The notes below the pieces were generated by a model. It saw nothing but the letters and a program-made list of their open reading frames with translations, ran no database searches and was not told the DNA's origin. DNA of 6,653 nt from Ferrovaceae bacterium (GTDB lineage Bacteria > Pseudomonadota > Gammaproteobacteria > Burkholderiales > Ferrovaceae), in the NCBI GenBank assembly GCA_027457225.1, contig DAIDTL010000065.1, forward strand, positions 1 to 6,653, given 5' to 3'. The first letter of the stretch is position 1. Every line of letters starts with the position of its first letter. Of this stretch, positions 1-6,522 are shown one piece after another. A program made the position numbers and the translations under genes.

Positions 1-581
1 TCTTTAAGGTGCGGATCACCCTCTGCCACATAAGGCGGATTGGCGAGGATCAGACCAAAACGTTGCATCCCCAGATTTTCAAACCAGTGGCTTTGCACAA
101 ACGTGATGGGCGGCCCCGCCAGGGTGGCTTGCCAGCGTGCGGCATTGGCGCGCGCCAATGCCATGGCGGGTGCCGAAACATCCACTGCCGTGATTGAAAG
201 CTTCGGGCGTTGCACGTGCAAGGCGATCGCAATGGCGCCGCTGCCGGTACCCAGATCAAGAACCGGGAGGAGATTGTCCGGGGTCAGCTGTTCCAGCGCC
301 CACGCCACCAACCCGTCGGTTTCCGGGCGAGGAATCAGCACGGCGGGGGTAACGGCGAGTTCCAGGCCAAAGAATGGGTGCCGTCCCAGCAGATAGGCGA
401 TGGGTTCTCCCGCTGCGCGGCGGGTCAGCAATTGATGATAGGAGGCCGCTTCTGCGGGGCTCAGGCGGTACTCGGGGCGGCTGAGCAACCAGGCGTGATT
501 TTGGCGGGTGGCGGCTTCCAGCAACAAGCGACGTTCCAGGCGTGTGCCGGGGTCGCCTTGCAAGGCGGTGGCAACGTTCAC
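1..581 (-). CDS. prmC: PrmC (HemK) release factor glutamine N5-methyltransferase, 3' end cut by window edge
   Basis: This SAM-dependent cytoplasmic enzyme methylates the glutamine of the GGQ motif in release factors RF1 and RF2. From a GTG start at 581, 193 complete codons are visible. The family is usually about 275-290 residues, so roughly the last third lies beyond base 1. The helical N-terminal substrate-binding domain contains TRRAAGEPIAYLLG, then IPRPET (residues 83-88). The Rossmann SAM-binding loop is DLGTGSG (109-115), and the catalytic NPPY motif that binds the target glutamine is at 181-184. These motifs make the call secure. The start is uncertain. GTG at 581 lies 7 bp after the prfA stop; an in-frame TTG at 596 would add five residues and overlap prfA by 8 bp; neither has a strong Shine-Dalgarno. 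The ATG at 592 is in another frame and meets a stop after four codons. It is very probably cotranscribed with prfA, which encodes its substrate. Confidence 0.95.
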   Translation of the reverse strand, partial: MNVATALQGDPGTRLERRLLLEAATRQNHAWLLSRPEYRLSPAEAASYHQLLTRRAAGEPIAYLLGRHPFFGLELAVTPAVLIPRPETDGLVAWALEQLTPDNLLPVLDLGTGSGAIAIALHVQRPKLSITAVDVSAPAMALARANAARWQATLAGPPITFVQSHWFENLGMQRFGLILANPPYVAEGDPHLK

Positions 582-588
582 GACGAGG

Positions 589-1674
589 TCATCCAACCTG
601 TTCGCCCAGCTGGGCCAGTTGTTCCGCCTGATGTTCCGCCATCAGGGTGTCGGTCAGTTCAAACAGGTCGCCATCCATGATGGCATCCATCTTGTAGAGG
701 GTCAGGTTGATGCGGTGGTCGGTGATGCGCCCTTGGGGAAAGTTGTAGGTGCGGATACGCTCCGAACGGTCGCCACTGCCGATCAGCGATTTGCGGGTGG
801 CAGCTTCCTGGGCCTGTTGTTCCCGCATCTGCTTGTCGCGAATGCGCGCCACCAACACCGATAGGGCCTGAGCCTTGTTCTTGTGCTGGCTGCGGCCATC
901 CTGACATTCCACCACGATGCCGGTGGGCAGATGGGTAATCCGCACTGCCGAGTCGGTCTTGTTGATGTGCTGCCCTCCCGCACCGCTGGCACGAAAGGTG
1001 TCAATGCGGATTTCTGACGGATTGATGATCACGTCACTGACGTCGTCGGGTTCCGGCATCACGGCCACGGTGCAGGCTGACGTGTGAATGCGCCCCTGGG
1101 TTTCCGTTTCAGGGACCCGTTGCACGCGATGGCCACCCGACTCGAACTTAAGTCGCGAATAGGCGCCATGCCCCTCGATTCTGAAAATGATTTCCTTGTA
1201 GCCGCCCATCTCCCCTTCACTGTGAGAGAGGATCTCGGTTTGCCAACGGTTGCGTTCGGCAAAGCGGGCATACATCCGGAACAGGCTACCGGCAAACAGT
1301 GCGGATTCATCTCCGCCTGTCCCGGCACGAATTTCCACAAAAGTATTGCGGTCGTCGTTAGGGTCCTTGGGCAGCAGGGCCCGTTGCAGGTCGCCCTCAA
1401 TGGTTTCAAGGCGTCCCTTGGCTGATTTCAACTCCTCTTCGGCAAAATCACGCAGGGCGGGATCGGCAGCCATGTCCTGAGCCGTTGCAAGATCGGATTG
1501 GGCTTGTTGATGCTGGTGAAACAAGGTCACTACGGGTGCGATGTCGGCATGTTCCTTGGTCAGCCTGCGATACTGGTCCATGTCGCGGGTGAGGCCGGGG
1601 TCCGACAACAGCGCATCCAGTTCGGACAGGCGCAAATCGAGTGTTGCGAGGCATTTAACGAGGGAATCTTTCAT
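589..1674 (-). CDS. prfA: Peptide chain release factor 1 (RF1)
   Basis: RF1 recognises UAG and UAA in the ribosomal A site and triggers peptidyl-tRNA hydrolysis. The 361-residue protein has the normal family length. It has a helical N-terminal domain (about 1-100), the codon-recognition region with PxT tripeptide P188-E-T190 in the context HRVQRVPETE, the catalytic GGQ at 233-235 followed by HINKTDSAVR, and a C-terminal part with GSGDRSERIRTYNFPQGR (299-316). PxT rather than SPF, together with the overall length, identifies RF1 and not RF2. The ATG at 1674 starts 12 bp after the hemA stop and has no clear Shine-Dalgarno, so translation is probably coupled to hemA. The gene ends in TGA, a codon read by RF2 rather than by RF1. 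The hemA-prfA-prmC order is the conserved proteobacterial arrangement. Confidence 0.98.
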   Translation of the reverse strand: MKDSLVKCLATLDLRLSELDALLSDPGLTRDMDQYRRLTKEHADIAPVVTLFHQHQQAQSDLATAQDMAADPALRDFAEEELKSAKGRLETIEGDLQRALLPKDPNDDRNTFVEIRAGTGGDESALFAGSLFRMYARFAERNRWQTEILSHSEGEMGGYKEIIFRIEGHGAYSRLKFESGGHRVQRVPETETQGRIHTSACTVAVMPEPDDVSDVIINPSEIRIDTFRASGAGGQHINKTDSAVRITHLPTGIVVECQDGRSQHKNKAQALSVLVARIRDKQMREQQAQEAATRKSLIGSGDRSERIRTYNFPQGRITDHRINLTLYKMDAIMDGDLFELTDTLMAEHQAEQLAQLGEQVG

Positions 1675-1686
1675 CGCAGTGGGGAA

Positions 1687-2973
1687 TTATTCTTCTTCGC
1701 GGATAAACAGGCGGTGCAACGCATCCACTAACTGCTGCTGCGTCAGGCCTGTCGATTGGCTGAGTGTTTGTGTGGGGTGATGCAGGAATTTGTTCATCAG
1801 TCCATTGGACAGCAATTCCAGCACTTGGGCGGGATCGTCTCCGCGCGCCAGGGCCCGACGCGCGCGCTCCAGTTCGATTTGGCGGTAGCGTTCGCCATGG
1901 CTGCGCAACAGACGAATCGTGGGGACCACATCGCGCGTGTGAATCCATTCCACGAAGTCGGTGACGCGCGCTGTAATGATGATTTCGGCCTGCTGCACGG
2001 CGGACTGGCGCGACTCCCGGTTTTCCTGGGTAATGTTGCCCAGATCGTCCACTGTATATAAGAATGCATCGTCCAGCGTACCGACCTCAGGTTCGATATC
2101 GCGCGGCACGGCCAGGTCGATCATCACCATGGGGCGATGTTTGCGCGCCTTGATGGCGCGTTCCACCATGCCTTTGCCAATCAACGGCAAGTGGCTTGCC
2201 GTGGAAGAAATGATGATGTCATGGCGGTGCAGTTCGGAGGGCAGTTCGGACAAGGTGATACTGCTTCCGCCCAGGCGATCCGCAAGAACGCGTCCGCGTT
2301 CGAGGGTGCGGTTGGCCACCGTGATGGAGCGCGGATGACGCGCCATAAAGTGGGCAGCCACCAGCTCGACCATCTCTCCCGCCCCGATGAACAGCACGTG
2401 TTGCTCTTCTATGGCCCCCAGCACGCTGGAGGCGAGCTTGAGGGCGGCCGCCGCCAGCGATACGGAACGCTCACCGATGGCGGTCTGGCTACGCACTGCC
2501 TTGGCGACGGAAAAGGTATGCTGGAACAGTTTGTTGAGGAGCGGTCCCAGGGTGCCGGCTTCATCAGCCGAACGCACCGCTTGCTTGACCTGCCCCAGAA
2601 TCTGGGGTTCGCCCAGCACCATGGAGTCCAGCCCGGACGCGACGCGAAAAGCGTGATGGGCCGCGGCACTGCCATCCAGGCGGTACAGATACTGGGTAAT
2701 GTCCAGCCCCGTGAGACCGTGATGACTGGACAGCCATTCGGCTACCGAGTCGGGGTGGCTGGTCTTGCAATAGATTTCAGTGCGGTTGCAGGTGGACAGA
2801 ATGACTGCCTCATCCACTGTCGGCAGACGGATCAGATCGGCCAATGCCGGGATGAGATCCTCTTGGGGAAAGGCGATTTTTTCGCGCACGGCTACAGGAG
2901 CGGTCTCATGATTGAGGCCGAAGGCGTGCAGTTGATGAGACGAGGAACCAGCCAAAAGCTCGTCCGGATTCAA
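1687..2973 (-). CDS. hemA: Glutamyl-tRNA reductase
   Basis: This enzyme reduces glutamyl-tRNA(Glu) to glutamate-1-semialdehyde with NADPH, the committed step of C5-pathway tetrapyrrole (heme, siroheme, cobalamin) synthesis. The protein is 428 residues if it begins at the TTG at 2973. Visible motifs are GLNHETAPVAVREK (19-32), the catalytic cysteine C62 in STCNRTEIY, SGLDSMVLGEPQILGQVK (113-130), the nucleotide-binding GAGEMVELV (197-205), ANRT (220-223), IDLAVPRDI (285-293), and a helical dimerisation domain from about 320 to the end. Most HemA proteins begin only a few residues before the GLNH motif, so the 18 residues here look like an extension or a mis-set start. TTG at 2955 (422 residues) has GGACGAG just upstream and is a good alternative. 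TTG at 2973 has no Shine-Dalgarno and lies about 8 nt from the predicted transcription start. It ends in TAA, 12 bp before prfA. Confidence 0.97.
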   Translation of the reverse strand: MNPDELLAGSSSHQLHAFGLNHETAPVAVREKIAFPQEDLIPALADLIRLPTVDEAVILSTCNRTEIYCKTSHPDSVAEWLSSHHGLTGLDITQYLYRLDGSAAAHHAFRVASGLDSMVLGEPQILGQVKQAVRSADEAGTLGPLLNKLFQHTFSVAKAVRSQTAIGERSVSLAAAALKLASSVLGAIEEQHVLFIGAGEMVELVAAHFMARHPRSITVANRTLERGRVLADRLGGSSITLSELPSELHRHDIIISSTASHLPLIGKGMVERAIKARKHRPMVMIDLAVPRDIEPEVGTLDDAFLYTVDDLGNITQENRESRQSAVQQAEIIITARVTDFVEWIHTRDVVPTIRLLRSHGERYRQIELERARRALARGDDPAQVLELLSNGLMNKFLHHPTQTLSQSTGLTQQQLVDALHRLFIREEE

Positions 2974-2987
2974 AACAGTAACCGTGC

Positions 2988-2993
2988 ATTATA
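2988..2993 (-). promoter_or_regulatory. Putative sigma70 -10 box (TATAAT) for hemA-prfA-prmC
   Basis: On the minus strand a perfect TATAAT lies in the 35-bp gap between the mltA stop and the hemA start. No good -35 hexamer is found 16-18 bp upstream; the 17-bp position reads CCCGTT, and there is no extended TGn. The expected transcription start is around 2980-2982. This leaves only a very short leader before TTG 2973, or about 25 nt before the alternative TTG 2955. The exact match in an otherwise GC-rich gap supports a real promoter, but the missing -35 lowers certainty. Confidence 0.5.
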
Positions 2994-3008
2994 ACCGGAT
3001 GGGGGTGG

Positions 3009-4310
3009 CTAACGGGGTTCGGGAGGGGTCAACCCCCGCGGATACAGCAACCACATGCGACCAGCCTGTTTCATGGATCCTGCTTTCTGCTCCGTGCCAT
3101 TGCCATAGCCCCAGAACAAGTCGGCCCGGACGGCACCATTGATGGCACCCCCCGTGTCTTGAGCCATGACCAGGCGACGCAGGGGCACCTTGCTGTTGGG
3201 CTGGGTGGTGTCAAGAAAGACTGGAGCGCCCAGGGGGATCACCCGGGGATCCACAGCGATGCTAGCTCCCGAGGTGAGGGGAACCCCCAGCGCACCCAGC
3301 GGCCCCGGTAAGTTGTCGGGCAACTGGCGGAAGAACACGTAACTGTGGTTGGCATCCAGCAGTTCGGTCACCTGATCAGGATGCGCCACGGCCCACGCCT
3401 TGATTCCTTGCAAGGTGACCTGACAGGGGGGGAGCTCACCGCGCTGAATCAGCAACCGGCCAACGGACCGGAACGGATGCCCGTTCTGGTCCGCGTAGCC
3501 CACCCGCATCTGGGAACCATCATTGAAGACGATGCGCCCGGAGCCCTGAATCTGCAGAAAAAACAGGTCCACAGGATTGTCTACCCAAGCCAGTTCCTGT
3601 CCCATCAAGGGCGCATCTTCCACTTCAATTTCGGCACGGGTGAGATAGGGCACCACCCGATTTCCCTGCAGGCGCCCGCGCACGCGTCGGCCTTTGAGTT
3701 CCGGAAAGAGCTCGCCCAGTTCCACCGTCAGCAGATCACTGGGAGGCGCGTAAAGGGCGTAGTGATACTGCGGGGTGTGGACCGGGCTGCCATGGAGCAA
3801 AGGTTCGTAATACCCGGTGACCAGCCCCGTATTGGAACCGTCGCCATTGACCACCAGCCAGGGGTCGAAATGCGTTTCGAAAAACGACCGGAGGGCGGCA
3901 TGACCAGGGTGCAACGGAACGCGCGCAGCGTCAGCGCAGATGGCACTCCAGGGGGCCTGTTTGCTGAGCACCGTGCAACTTTCCAGAAAGGCCGTCCAGG
4001 TCCCGGTATCAAAACTGCGCGTCCAATGGGGCAACCCGGAAAATTTTGCGGCCACCAATTTTCCGCGCGGGAGCGCTGGCATCGCTGTGCCCGGGGCCGC
4101 GGCAGCGCCTGCCAAAGGCGCGTCGGCAGGACAGGTGACGGGAGGCAGATCTTCGGGGTTGGTTTCAGCTTCGCTCGGCAGCGGCCCAGGCAGGGGTTCT
4201 GCCAGACTGGCGGGAACGGGGGGTAATGCTGCGGGCTGCGGTCCGGCACAGCCGGATAGCAACAAAACACATAGAGCGATAGGAAGCAGACGCATCCCGC
4301 CATTGCACAC
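3009..4310 (-). CDS. mltA: Membrane-bound lytic murein transglycosylase A, lipoprotein
   Basis: MltA cleaves the MurNAc-GlcNAc glycosidic bond of peptidoglycan, forming 1,6-anhydromuramic ends, and is anchored in the outer membrane by lipid. From the GTG at 4310 the protein is 433 residues. A short signal peptide ends in the lipobox LLSGC, with the lipidated cysteine at residue 21, and is followed by an Ala/Pro-rich linker to about residue 80. The MltA core includes GYYEPLL (166-172) and DLFFLQIQGSGRI (about 248-260). The C-terminal 3D domain has QDTGGAINGAVRADLFWG (384-401), whose aspartates D385 and D397 fit the family's conserved acidic residues; D397 is the likely catalytic acid by analogy with E. 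coli. GTG 4310 is preferred because AAGGAG ends 9 nt before it. ATG 4295 (428 residues, cysteine 16) is also possible. The gene ends in TAG, 35 bp before hemA, in the same direction. Confidence 0.95.
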   Translation of the reverse strand: MCNGGMRLLPIALCVLLLSGCAGPQPAALPPVPASLAEPLPGPLPSEAETNPEDLPPVTCPADAPLAGAAAAPGTAMPALPRGKLVAAKFSGLPHWTRSFDTGTWTAFLESCTVLSKQAPWSAICADAARVPLHPGHAALRSFFETHFDPWLVVNGDGSNTGLVTGYYEPLLHGSPVHTPQYHYALYAPPSDLLTVELGELFPELKGRRVRGRLQGNRVVPYLTRAEIEVEDAPLMGQELAWVDNPVDLFFLQIQGSGRIVFNDGSQMRVGYADQNGHPFRSVGRLLIQRGELPPCQVTLQGIKAWAVAHPDQVTELLDANHSYVFFRQLPDNLPGPLGALGVPLTSGASIAVDPRVIPLGAPVFLDTTQPNSKVPLRRLVMAQDTGGAINGAVRADLFWGYGNGTEQKAGSMKQAGRMWLLYPRGLTPPEPR

Positions 4311-4319
4311 TAAACGCCG

Positions 4320-4324
4320 CTCCT
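4320..4324 (-). promoter_or_regulatory. Ribosome binding site that sets the mltA start
   Basis: On the minus strand AGGAG (within AAAAGGAG) stands 9 nt before the GTG at 4310 and 24 nt before the ATG at 4295. This spacing favours GTG as the mltA start. An open frame continues upstream to an ATG at 4394, but that start would place the signal peptide more than 30 residues inside the protein and remove the lipobox from its usual position. Confidence 0.6.
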
Positions 4325-4349
4325 TTTCAACAAGAAGCCTCAGACACTC

Positions 4350-4358
4350 TGCTAGAAT
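4350..4358 (+). promoter_or_regulatory. Putative extended -10 promoter for rpe-trpE
   Basis: TGCTAGAAT matches the extended -10 form TGnTATAAT with a single mismatch in the hexamer. No good -35 is visible at 16-18 bp upstream, as is common for extended -10 promoters. The expected start site is around 4365, giving a leader of about 38 nt before the rpe ATG. The opposite strand of the same stretch must also serve mltA; only weak candidates for an mltA promoter were found there (for example TTGGTC at 4379-4374 with no good -10). Confidence 0.45.
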
Positions 4359-4367
4359 GGTTCTCTG

Positions 4368-4381
4368 AATTGTGACCAATT
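4368..4381. repeat. Short inverted repeat in the mltA-rpe intergenic region
   Basis: AATTG, then TGAC, then CAATT: two perfect 5-bp arms around a 4-bp centre, followed by four further T residues. It lies just downstream of the expected rpe transcription start and upstream of the rpe ribosome binding site. It could be a small operator for a dimeric regulator or a 5' mRNA stem-loop. The AT-rich 5-bp stem is too weak for a convincing terminator. A repeat this short could also arise by chance. Confidence 0.35.
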
Positions 4382-4402
4382 TTTTCTGGAGCATTCGTTG
4401 TC

Positions 4403-5062
4403 ATGACATTCCGCATTGCACCCAGTATTCTTTCTGCCGACTTTGCCCGTCTGGGCGAGGAAGTTTCCTCGGTCATCGCTGCCGGAGCGGACATCATCCA
4501 CTTTGACGTGATGGATAACCACTATGTGCCCAATCTGACCATTGGACCCCTGGTGTGTTCAGCCATCCGGCCCCATACCCAGGCGCCCATCGATGTGCAC
4601 TTGATGGTCAAGCCGGTGGACCGCATCATTCCGGATTTTGCCAAGGCCGGTGCAGACATCATCAGCTTCCACCCTGAAGCTTCCGAGCATGTGGACCGCA
4701 CCCTCCAGTTGATTCGCGAGCAGGGGTGCAAGGCCGGGCTGGTGTTCAACCCCGCCACGCCGCTTAACTATCTCGACCATGTCATGGACAAGCTCGATCT
4801 CATCCTGATCATGTCGGTCAACCCAGGCTTTGGAGGGCAATCCTTTATTCCTTCAGCCCTCGACAAGTTGCGCGAGGCACGTCGGCGCATTGCGGCAAGT
4901 GGACGCGACATCTGGCTGGAAGTGGACGGTGGCGTCAAAGTGGATAACATTCATGCCGTTGCAAAAGCCGGAGCTGATACTTTCGTGGCGGGCTCGGCCA
5001 TTTTCAATGCCCAGGATTATCGCGCAACCATCGCCGCCATGCGCGCCGAGCTGGCGCGATGA
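4403..5062 (+). CDS. rpe: Ribulose-phosphate 3-epimerase
   Basis: This enzyme interconverts ribulose 5-phosphate and xylulose 5-phosphate in the pentose phosphate pathway, and in the Calvin cycle where that is present. The 219-residue TIM-barrel protein has the standard length and all family motifs: APSILSADFARLG at the start, HFDVMDNHYVPN (33-44), DVHLMV (64-69), MSVNPGFGGQSFIP (137-150) and EVDGGV (173-178). The metal-binding and acid-base residues H33, D35, H66 and D175 are all present, and the phosphate is expected to be held by the GFGGQ loop and the late GS turn (197-198). The ATG at 4403 is the only reasonable start. CTGGAG at 4386-4391 is its ribosome binding site with a rather long 11-nt spacer. 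The TGA stop overlaps the trpE start as ATGA, so the two are translated from one message. Confidence 0.98.
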   Translation: MTFRIAPSILSADFARLGEEVSSVIAAGADIIHFDVMDNHYVPNLTIGPLVCSAIRPHTQAPIDVHLMVKPVDRIIPDFAKAGADIISFHPEASEHVDRTLQLIREQGCKAGLVFNPATPLNYLDHVMDKLDLILIMSVNPGFGGQSFIPSALDKLREARRRIAASGRDIWLEVDGGVKVDNIHAVAKAGADTFVAGSAIFNAQDYRATIAAMRAELAR

Positions 5063-6522
5063 CAGAAGCCGAATTTCAGGACCTCGCGAGGGCCGGCTAT
5101 AACCAGATACCCGTCGTACTGACCACCCTCGCGGATCTTGACACCCCGTTGTCGGTTTACACCAAGCTGGCCAATCGTCCTTATTCCTATCTGCTGGAAT
5201 CAGTGCAGGGCGGTGAGCGTTTCGGGCGCTATTCTTTCGTGGGGCTGCCTGCCGTGACCCGGTTGCGCGTGACCCGCTACCAGGTGGCTGTAGAAACCGA
5301 GGGCACCCCCACAGAATTGTTTGAGGTTGGAGATCCGCTGACCTTTATCGAGCATTACACCAAGCGTTTCAAGGCGGCTCCCTTGACGGGACTACCGCGA
5401 TTTTGCGGCGGGTTCGCGGGTTATTTTGGCTACGACATCGTGCGCTATATCGAGCCGCGTCTTGCTGCCGGATGGAAAACCGATGACACCGGCACACCGG
5501 ACATCCTGTTGTTGCTCACCACCGAACTTGCCGTCATTGACAACCTTTCGGGGCAGCTGCATCTCATCGTCTATGCCGATGCCAGCGATCCGCAAGGCTA
5601 TGCCCGGGCGCGAGGGCGTCTTGCCGCATTGCGCGAACAACTCAAACAGCCCGTGTCCCTTCCCGAACTTACGCCACAGCCGGTGGCCCCGGCAGTGTCC
5701 GATCAGGACCCGGCGGCCTACCAGGCCATGGTCGCGCGCGCCAAAGCCTACATTCGTGATGGCGACATCATGCAGGTAGTCTTGAGCCGGCGTATCTGCC
5801 AGGCGTTTGATGCGCCGCCTCTGGCGTTGTACCGCGCGTTGCGCCAGCTCAACCCGTCACCCTACATGTTCTATTACCATTTTGATGATTTTCAGGTCGT
5901 GGGCGCCTCGCCCGAAATCCTGGTACGGCTGGAAGACAACACGGTTACCCTGCGCCCGATTGCCGGGACCCGGCCGCGTGGCAAGACAACCGAGGAGGAC
6001 CAGGCATTGGCGCGCGAGTTGCTGGCCGATCCCAAGGAAATTGCCGAGCATGTCATGTTGATGGATTTGGGGCGCAACGATGTGGGACGGATTGCGGAGA
6101 CAGGCTCAGTCAAGGTGACGGAAAGCATGGTCATCGAACGTTACTCCCACGTAATGCATATCGTTTCCAATGTTGAAGGGTGTCTTAAGCCGGGCATGGG
6201 TCCGCTCGATGTGCTGCGCGCCACATTCCCTGCAGGGACGCTGAGCGGTGCAGCCAAGGTGCGTGCCATGGAAATTATTGACGAACTGGAACCGACCCGC
6301 CGCGGTGTTTATGGTGGTGCAGTGGGTTATCTGGGCTTTGACGGCAACATGGATCTGGCCATCGCCATTCGCACCGCAGTCGTCAAAGACAAGACCCTGG
6401 TAGTACAGGTCGGAGGGGGCATCGTGGCTGATTCGGTGCCCGAGTCCGAATGGCAGGAAACGGTTAACAAGTCCAAGGCCGTGTTGCGCGCTGCCCAACT
6501 GGCGCTGCAGGGGCTGGAATGA
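5059..6522 (+). CDS. trpE: Anthranilate synthase component I
   Basis: TrpE converts chorismate to anthranilate, the first committed step of tryptophan synthesis, using ammonia delivered by the glutamine amidotransferase subunit TrpG. The 487-residue length is typical. LLES at 45-48 is the element of the tryptophan feedback pocket, so the enzyme is probably inhibited by tryptophan. The chorismate-binding domain covers about 220-480, with PIAGTRPRG (300-308), DLGRNDVGR (336-344), PAGTLSGAAKVRAMEIIDELEP (391-412), GGAVGY (419-424) and GGGIVADS (452-459). Alanine in PIAGT, where aminodeoxychorismate synthases (PabB) carry lysine, favours TrpE over PabB. No TrpG domain is fused, and no trpG follows directly. 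The start overlaps the rpe stop (ATGA). No leader peptide or attenuator precedes it, since the upstream sequence is rpe coding. Confidence 0.98.
   Translation: MTEAEFQDLARAGYNQIPVVLTTLADLDTPLSVYTKLANRPYSYLLESVQGGERFGRYSFVGLPAVTRLRVTRYQVAVETEGTPTELFEVGDPLTFIEHYTKRFKAAPLTGLPRFCGGFAGYFGYDIVRYIEPRLAAGWKTDDTGTPDILLLLTTELAVIDNLSGQLHLIVYADASDPQGYARARGRLAALREQLKQPVSLPELTPQPVAPAVSDQDPAAYQAMVARAKAYIRDGDIMQVVLSRRICQAFDAPPLALYRALRQLNPSPYMFYYHFDDFQVVGASPEILVRLEDNTVTLRPIAGTRPRGKTTEEDQALARELLADPKEIAEHVMLMDLGRNDVGRIAETGSVKVTESMVIERYSHVMHIVSNVEGCLKPGMGPLDVLRATFPAGTLSGAAKVRAMEIIDELEPTRRGVYGGAVGYLGFDGNMDLAIAIRTAVVKDKTLVVQVGGGIVADSVPESEWQETVNKSKAVLRAAQLALQGLE

Noticed and set aside
210..680. 156-codon open frame on the plus strand opposite prmC and the end of prfA
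   Set aside because: It crosses two confirmed minus-strand genes and shows no motifs, so it is treated as a shadow frame.
1105..1113. PET instead of PAT or PVT in the codon-recognition motif of RF1
   Set aside because: The motif is PxT, and PET also occurs in many ordinary RF1 proteins (for example in Bacillus), so it gives no sign of altered stop codon reading.
2137..2994. 285-codon open frame on the plus strand opposite hemA
   Set aside because: It lies entirely antisense to the conserved hemA gene. GC-rich coding DNA often leaves such frames open. The translation is a Gly/Gln-rich mix without recognisable motifs.
3014..3036. GGGGTT / AACCCC inverted repeat near the 3' end of mltA as a terminator
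   Set aside because: It lies inside mltA coding sequence, the loop is 11 nt, and no run of T follows on the minus strand.
3345..4226. 293-codon open frame on the plus strand opposite mltA
   Set aside because: It is antisense to a well-supported mltA and has no recognisable domain, so it is a shadow of the GC-rich codon usage.
4311..4402. A trp leader peptide or attenuator upstream of rpe-trpE
   Set aside because: No short ORF with adjacent tryptophan codons and no alternative hairpins followed by a T run are visible in the 92-bp region.
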